Of a DNA stretch of 64,000 bases, positions 58,596-64,000 are shown piece after piece; the first letter of the stretch is position 1, and the number at the start of each line of letters is the position of its first letter. Position numbers and translations under genes: made by a program. The notes under the pieces were generated by a model that worked only from the letters and a program-made list of their open reading frames with translations, had not been told where the DNA came from and ran no database searches. The DNA is taken from NCBI GenBank assembly GCA_020796225.1, contig CM036756.1, forward strand, positions 66,957,152 through 67,021,151, written 5' to 3'. This DNA is from Arion vulgaris. Its lineage: Eukaryota > Mollusca > Gastropoda > Stylommatophora > Arionidae.

Positions 58596-59005
58596 TTAGG
58601 TTTTTGGATTCCGTGGTTGATCAGCTTCTTTATGTCTCATCAGATTTCTTGTAATAGATGACAACTTTGGAAGATGATCTAAAACATCCCTATTCAGGCC
58701 AATCAGTTCATTTGCAATCACATTTCTCACAGTGGCCTCAGCGTTCTTTATACGTTCTTTCATTTTTCTCAATGCAATGTTTGCTTTGGCTTTTTGTGGA
58801 CATGAATCGTGAGAGTGTGAGGATGGTGCTTCTACAATATTGCCATCTTTTGTTTTGGTATAAGCCTTGCAACGGCAAGATTTACACTCTCTGCATCTCC
58901 AAGTTATCACACCAGTCAACTTATTTTCCCTAAATTTGTTGTACTCATAACCAAGATACGTCAAAGCAGTATTTCCTCTCTGATTTCTTGAAAAATCCAA
59001 CTCGA
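58596..59005 (-). CDS. Alternative 3' exon E: FLYWCH zinc finger
   Basis: The exon opens after the acceptor TTTTTATTTTTATAG with two bases finishing a split codon, then E-L-D-F-S-R-N-Q-R-G-N, and runs 136 codons to a TAA at 58596. The FLYWCH domain spans about residues 13-65: L-T-Y-L-G-Y-E-Y-N-K-F, W-R-C-R-E-C, C-R-C-K-A-Y, S-H-S-H. A basic, helical C-terminal segment follows (A-L-R-K-M-K-E-R-I-K). FLYWCH exons are the usual variable 3' exons of insect mod(mdg4). It is the last member of the array in the direction of transcription. It has the same entry phase as exons A-D, so it can replace them. A free-standing FLYWCH gene is possible but lacks a start exon here. Confidence 0.82.
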
Positions 59006-60270
59006 CTATAAAAATAAAAAGAAAGAAACATTTTTGTAAATATATTAATTATAAAAACTGTAATTTAAATGATCTACAATGGACAAACTTATATTTTTAA
59101 CGAATTTTTAACGGTTATGATAGGATACCAGCTATGATAAACTGATCTATTACCTACTGTTTCTTCTTTTACCTAGCATGGCAGAGATGTTTTTGCATAC
59201 TCATTTATAGATATGACAAGGGTTAACTCATCTATGATTTCATTTGTAAATAAAGAATTATATGAAGATGTATTCAGTGGTATACAAACCAAAAAAGCAT
59301 TTGGCAATACTGCTAATTATATCATCTTCCTTGCTAGAACCATCACTATTGATACTGTTATTGTTTACACTAGATTCATTATTATTATCATTATAAATCC
59401 ACAAATAAATAAGTGATGAGACTCGAGCTGCAGATATTAGCTGTTGTCAATCATTAGCAGCTAATCCTTCAAACTAAATGCTACAGAAAGATCCTACAAA
59501 TACCATGGACAGAAAAAGAAAGAACACTGATGTCCTGAAAGAACTTAATGTTAAAGACAATTGGCTGATAAACAATATACTATACAGAAAATTATATACT
59601 TTGGTCACATCAAGCGTCATGATGGCCTGGAGAAAACAATATTAGAGGGCAGGGTCCCAGGACGTAGAGGCAGACCAAGAAGAAGATGGCTACATGATAT
59701 TTAAAAAAACCTGAATATGACCATCAATGAAGAGGGTGTACTGGTTGAGACAGAGTGAATTTAAGATGCGCTGCAAAGAGAGCAACATCATATAAAGGAT
59801 ACGCACCTTGATGATGATGGAAGATTTAGAACACATTGTAACAACTGGTAAAATCGAGGGGAGATGAGACAGAGAAAGAAAATTTTGGATATCCTGACTT
59901 CATGGCACAGAAGAGCGTCAACATCTGAGATGATAGCAAACACCAGAGACAAGAGATTTGTGGAGATCCATGATCGCCTACGCTGGTCGGCACCTGGTGA
60001 TGATGATATTTGATGTTCTGGAACCAAATTCAAACAAAACCCATATTAAGTTTGATGAGTTTATAAGTGGATGATGGTAAGAATGCTCGGCAAATTCAAC
60101 AGTTTCTATCATTTTGTTGCAGAGTTTTTTTCTTTAACAGAATTAACATAACGGTACTGAGGGTTTCCCGTAGGTACCCAGACTCTTTCAGTTTGCTGAA
60201 AGTGCCAGCATTAGAGTTCATAACTCGCCCATTGAAGTACAGACATACTGAAAAGTTAAAAAAACACTTG
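59006..60270. other. Between exons E and D; LINE remnants
   Basis: Positions 59480-59710 read, in broken frames, R-G-R-P-R-R-R-W-L-H-D-I and F-G-H-I-like words of an RTE-type LINE end. Positions 59815-60005 look like a second LINE tail. No additional zinc-finger exon is seen. Confidence 0.5.
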
Positions 60271-60274
60271 TTAC

Positions 60275-60475
60275 TGCCTGTGTTACCGCTTTGGGGTGCA
60301 GGACAAGAGGGCCTGATGAATTTAATGGCTGCATGGCTAGTGCACTCACCATGAAATTATTCAGGTTAAGATTTTTTCTTCATGCACCCAACAGAAAAAA
60401 CTCCTTGGCCTTATCGAGGATTGAGTCTGTGTCTCCCATTCGGGAGCCCAAGCTCTAATACATTCAGAATCTATA
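60275..60475 (+). mobile_element. S11 element
   Basis: GATGAATTTAATGGCTGCATG, GGCTAGTGCACTCACC, CACCCAACAGAAAAAACTCC, GGGAGCCCAAGCTCTAATAC. It ends 50 bp beyond the stop of exon D, so it may contribute to that exon's 3' UTR in antisense. Confidence 0.65.
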
Positions 60476-60523
60476 CAGGTGTATAAAAAAAAAATGTTGC
60501 CTGAAAAGTTCTCTTAGCCAGGC

Positions 60524-60999
60524 TTAGCTAGACAAATTACAATGCAACACATGTTGATTGTACTCAAATCCTAATCCAAACAACTCCGAACATGTCAGAC
60601 ACTGTGCCAGTTTGTGTACACCCTTCAAGTGGGTTTTGAGATGAACTTTTTGATTAAATCTGGAGTCACAAACAGTACACATGAATCGTCTTCCTTCATG
60701 AGCCTGCATATGAAGGTTGAAGCCTGTTGAAGATAGAAAACCTTTCCCACAGACAGAACAACAGAATGGCTTATCTTGGTCCAGAGTTTGTGACATGTTC
60801 AATGTCAAAGAATCCTGCAGCATTATCTCTGGACATTGAATGCTGTTTGTGGTTGGACAAAATGATGAGTTACCCTGAGACATGTCTTGGCTTTGAGCAC
60901 TCGTAGGATGAAATGCTTTCTGTGATGTGCCAATAGGTGATTTTGAAGTAAATTTCAAATTGCTATCAGATTGCCGTGACCATCCTTGGCGATATAATC
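60524..60999 (-). CDS. Alternative 3' exon D: C2H2 fingers (three, first finger lost)
   Basis: After the acceptor TTTTCTTCATTACAG it starts with two bases of a split codon, then L-Y-R-Q-G-W-S-R-Q-S, and runs 158 codons including TAA. Fingers: C-C-S-V-C-G-K-G-F-L-S-S-T-G-F-N-L-H-M; C-T-V-C-D-S-R-F-N-Q-K-V-H-L-K-T-H; and a last C-L-T-C...Y-N-Q-H-V-L-H-C of C2HC type. The other three finger exons have one more finger upstream; here that place holds a polar linker with stray Cys residues, so the finger appears to have decayed. The fingers bind nucleic acid; a BTB or other shared N-terminal part must come from upstream exons. Confidence 0.88.
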
Positions 61000-61184
61000 C
61001 TGTAATGAAGAAAATATGTACTTGATGCAGATGACAGTTCTTTGTGGAAAACAGATTAATATTTTATCTGCATCTGATATAAAATGAAAATATCTCTAAT
61101 CACTCACTATCAATATGTACAAAGATCACTTGAACAACCCTTCTTCTCTGTAGATTTCAACATAGATACCACAACCAACCACTA

Positions 61185-61615
61185 TTATCTACATGTTCCA
61201 AGGTGAAGACTGAAGTCATCTGAATGTTTAAACACAGCTAAGCATTTAGTACACTGGTGCAAGCAATGAACTGTGTTTACATGTCTTGAAAGATGATGTT
61301 TCAGTTTGAATTTCATTCCACAAACTGAGCAGCAGAAGTTCCTTCCTTCGTGGCCCTGCATATGAAAAGCTAAACTCTGACGGCTCAAACAGCCTTTCCC
61401 ACAAAATGTGCAGCAGTATGGCATTTGCTGTCCATGTCGCTCGCACATATGTCTATTATGCCTATACTGACTGAAGAAAATCTCTGAACAGAGAAAACAC
61501 TTCCAGTTATCAGATATCTGGACTGGTGATGGTCCTGAACCTGAAGTCGTGTGTAAACTCAAAAGTTGACCACATTTATTTTTGTTATAGTCTTGCTGAC
61601 TTACTGGTCGATAGT
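61185..61615 (-). CDS. Alternative 3' exon C: four zinc fingers
   Basis: Acceptor TTTTCTTTGTTTCAG; two bases, then Y-R-P-V-S-Q-Q-D-Y; 143 codons including stop. Fingers in order: C-F-L-C...H-M-C-E-R-H; C-T-F-C-G-K-G-C-L-S-R-Q-S-L-A-F-H-M-Q-G-H; C-S-V-C-G-M-K-F-K-L-K-H-H-L-S-R-H; C-T-K-C...F-S-L-H-L-G-T-C (C2HC). The most diverged of the four finger exons. It lies only 185 bp before exon D's acceptor. A hydrophobic frame upstream of the acceptor is intronic and not part of the protein. Confidence 0.9.
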
Positions 61616-62115
61616 CTGAAACAAAGAAAATTGTAAATAACAGCAATGTACAGGAAGAATGCAACAAGTTCATTTCAAAAACACTGTCCTCAATGAATAA
61701 CAATTAGTGTCATCCGTAATGATAATTTCCAACTGTCTTATTTCACAAATTACTACTCACAAAAGTGACACAGCTCTAGTAAACCACACTCACAAATTTG
61801 AAAAATATGTCATAATTATATAAATTTGAAAAACATATCCCGGTGGTAAATTAGAAAGAAATGATGTTTAGTTACACAGTTTGTTGATCAAAGTTTACAA
61901 TAATATAAAAGCATAATCCAATACACCACAGATATAATTAATTGCAACATGACATGATTATAAAAATATGTATGGCATGATTAAAAAGAAAAATAAGACT
62001 GCCATTAGCTCACAAAGAAAAGGTCCACATACAACATCATTTTGTAACCCCAAAAAATCACACTAGTAAGCTTCTATTAATACAATCTTTATAAAATGAT
62101 AGACATATTAATATT
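61616..62115. other. Spacer between exons C and B
   Basis: AT-rich, no repeat or exon recognised. Confidence 0.4.
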
Positions 62116-62252
62116 TTAGAAATTACACTTTGCATTTCAATAATGTCTTGAACATCCTTAGGAAATATTTGTATGACAACAGACAAATGGCATGTTCAAA
62201 TGATACAAAATATGAATGCAAAGCAACTTAGCCACACATGCTAATTGAACTG
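62116..62252 (-). pseudogene. Duplicated relic of the end of exon B
   Basis: It matches 62267-62411 with about a dozen differences (TTAGAAATTACACTTTGCAT, AATAATGTCTTGAACAT, GCAACTTAGCCACA). It covers exon B's 3' UTR plus its last dozen codons. In the relic the finger-4 segment Q-F-N-x-H-V carries a TAG and a deletion, so it is non-coding. Confidence 0.85.
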
Positions 62253-62378
62253 ATTAGATCAAAACATTAGAAATTACACTTTGCATTTCAATAATGTCTT
62301 GAACATTCTTAAGAAATATTTGTACGACAATAGACAAATGGTATGTTCAAATGACACAAAATATGTATGAAAAGCAAC

Positions 62379-62860
62379 TTAGCCACATTTTAACACATGC
62401 TGATTGAACTGGTCTCCAATGCTGAAAGTCTGAGAACATGTAGGACACTGTGAAACCTTGTGAACCTTATTCAGATGATATTTCAGATGTGGTTTCTGGT
62501 TGAACTTAGAATCACAGACAGGACACACAAATTTTCTACCCTCGTGAGCCATCAAATGATGATTGAGGCCTGTGAGACTAAGAAACCCCTTTCCACATAA
62601 AGAGCATTGAAAAGGCATTTGATTGCCATGCTCCTGAACCATATGTTGTCTCAGAAGTGTCTTCGCCATGACTTCCTGACAATGCATACACTTAGCCATA
62701 TTGACTGTGTGTGCTCCCATAAGTTGCTGTCCCTGAAATGCTCCATGAAATCTTGCACTTTCATGTCTTTGATATCTTGTTTGCTGAGGTGACCAAATAT
62801 AAGCTGCCTGAGAGTTGACTGTGTTTCTAATAAGTTGATGATGTCTTCCTACATCTGATC
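62379..62860 (-). CDS. Alternative 3' exon B: four zinc fingers
   Basis: Acceptor TATTTTTGTTTCAG; two bases, then S-D-V-G-R-H-H-Q; 160 codons including TAA. Fingers: C-M-H-C...H-M-V-Q-E-H; C-S-L-C-G-K-G-F-L-S-L-T-G-L-N-H-H-L; C-P-V-C-D-S-K-F-N-Q-K-P-H-L-K-Y-H; C-P-T-C...F-N-Q-H-V-L-K-C (C2HC). Closest in sequence to D and A, consistent with tandem exon duplication. The linker H-E-G-R-(K/R)-F between fingers 2 and 3 is shared with C and D. Confidence 0.92.
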
Positions 62861-63048
62861 CTGAAACAAAAATAAAGCAGTTCACTGACATATTTCCACA
62901 AGTGATGTATTATACTGAGCGGTGAGTACCTCAAATACTCACAAAACTTCAACAGCTGTTGTTCGTATTATATGTAAACATATTGAAGTCAACAACATAA
63001 ATATAATAACAACCGTATTATATTCATGTAATGATGAAACCAGTTTTT

Positions 63049-63509
63049 CTACTGCGGTGGTCCTTGACAACTTAGCACATGCTGGTCATACTCTGTTCCA
63101 ATCTGAAATGTTCCCGAACATGATACACAAGGCAGACAACCATGCACACCCTTCAAATGTCTTTTAACTTTGCTTTTCTGAGTGAATGTAGCATCACAAA
63201 TAGGACATCTGAACTTCAATCCTTTGTGGATCAACATGTGATGTTTCAGCCCAGACACACTGAAAAAACCCTTTCCACATTGAAGACACTGAACAGGCAT
63301 GTGATGACCATGGTAGTATGACAAATGTTGTTTGATATCAGCAGGTGTTGTGATCAGGTGGCAGTGGGGACACTCTGTAAAGCCCCCAGTTTTAGGATAC
63401 ACTGTATTGTATGGTAAAATAGTTGGGTAGGTGTTTGTTATAGAACTGTGTGCAACACTGGCTATACTTGCTTGATAACCATGAGCTCGCCTTCCTTGTA
63501 GGTTCAGTT
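63049..63509 (-). CDS. Alternative 3' exon A: four zinc fingers
   Basis: Acceptor ACATTTGTTTGTTTCAG; two bases, then L-N-L-Q-G-R-R-A; 153 codons including TAG. Fingers: C-P-H-C...H-L-S-Y-Y-H; C-L-Q-C-G-K-G-F-F-S-V-S-G-L-K-H-H; C-P-I-C-D-A-T-F-T-Q-K-S-K-V-K-R-H; C-V-S-C...Y-D-Q-H-V-L-S-C (C2HC). It is the first array member met by a polymerase coming from the right edge. The intron upstream of it continues past 64000. Confidence 0.92.
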
Positions 63510-64000
63510 CTGAAACAAACAAATGTCCACATTCATCACTTACTGCTGCCATGAAAATCTAATGCTAGACATAATAATATGTACATCATCAAGATACATT
63601 TCAAAACATCTACCAAGAAAAAGCAGAAATGAAAACATTAACAATATTCACCAAAACAAATACAAGTGCATGAAGAAGAAAAAATCACAACATGAAATCC
63701 AGTTTTCCACTTGTGCAACAATATTCAACTTTATTTCTGTTCTTTGTATACAGATTCTGTCTTTTTTGTACCCACTATTACAAAACCATAAGGATTTCAA
63801 AACAGTACAAAAATATTTTATAATAGTTATATAGCTATGTCATCAACTCCTTATGGAAAAAACATCACACTTTTGGTTGGACATCTTTTTACCAGGAGCC
63901 ACACTAAAGGGCATTTTTTATTCTAAACACAAAAGGTTTGTAAAAACATGGCCTTTGCCCTGGTCCACTATGCAGTTAAAATTAAACATTCATTGATATT
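63510..64000 (-). other. Intron leading to the zinc-finger array
   Basis: AT-rich, no exon recognised on either strand. The shared upstream exon(s), predicted to end with one base of a split codon, should lie beyond the right edge. Confidence 0.5.

Noticed and set aside
61616..61703. A signal-peptide-like start upstream of exon C (M-L-F-I-E-D...)
   Set aside because: It lies before a strong acceptor (TTTGTTTCAG) and has no equivalent in exons A, B and D, so it is intronic.
63510..63552. The ATG at 63552 as start of exon A
   Set aside because: The acceptor at 63510 and the shared entry phase of all five exons fit better; the sequence upstream of it is not conserved between the exons.

Overview
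The window is animal nuclear DNA. It has GT-AG introns, hundreds of bases of tandem repeat per array, LINE, SINE and hAT debris in almost every intron, and no bacterial-style gene packing. The mix of a stand-alone peptide-amidation lyase, an intron-rich alpha-tubulin and a BTB-type set of zinc-finger 3' exons suggests an invertebrate, most likely a lophotrochozoan such as a gastropod mollusc. That assignment is an inference; no marker here fixes the species.

Three loci can be read. (1) A minus-strand PAL gene (peptidyl-alpha-hydroxyglycine alpha-amidating lyase) runs from its signal-peptide exon at 18300 to at least 4009. Nine exons with consistent phases are recovered; the last propeller blade, which should carry the third zinc histidine, was not found before the left edge. 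(2) A plus-strand alpha-tubulin gene runs from a one-codon first exon at 23508-23510 to a stop at 48927. Ten exons fall at canonical residues, but exon 6 (37501-37731) is 9 nt short and out of frame, and the C-terminal tail is atypical (ends in Ile, weakly acidic). (3) On the minus strand, 58596-63509, five consecutive terminal exons each start in the same phase and each end in a stop. Four encode C2H2 fingers and one a FLYWCH finger. This is the organisation of insect lola and mod(mdg4), where alternative 3' exons are joined to a shared BTB part; here that shared part would lie beyond the right edge. This is the most interesting system in the window.

The remainder is repeat landscape. LINE fragments of several families are scattered on both strands. 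The hAT-type DNA elements have perfect 8-bp target duplications: 26124-27421; a nested pair at 13815-15091 and 14015-14585; 34746-35158; and a three-copy MITE family at 33228, 48065 and 49064. A mariner-like miniature sits inside a SINE at 37147-37229.

SINE labels used below: S1 (A box TGGCTGAGTGG), S2 (head GCCCGAGTGGTTACCGGGG, GAA-rich tail), S3 (same head type, other body), S4 (contains GATCCAGAAGCACTTGAG), S5 (head GGTGCTCGC, tail GAAGTGCAATGATGATG), S6 (S2 head on a longer body), S7 (contains CCTCGAGGTATGAAA), S8 (about 410-bp element), S9 (B box GGTTCGAACC), S10 (contains TTTACGAACGGT), S11 (contains GGCTAGTGCAGT). Two of the largest minisatellites (1478-3457 and 40447-43365) are amplified pieces of opposite ends of S5.

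Layout: PAL (-) and tubulin (+) are head to head about 5.2 kb apart; tubulin and the zinc-finger array are tail to tail about 9.7 kb apart. No functional link between the three loci is implied beyond position.
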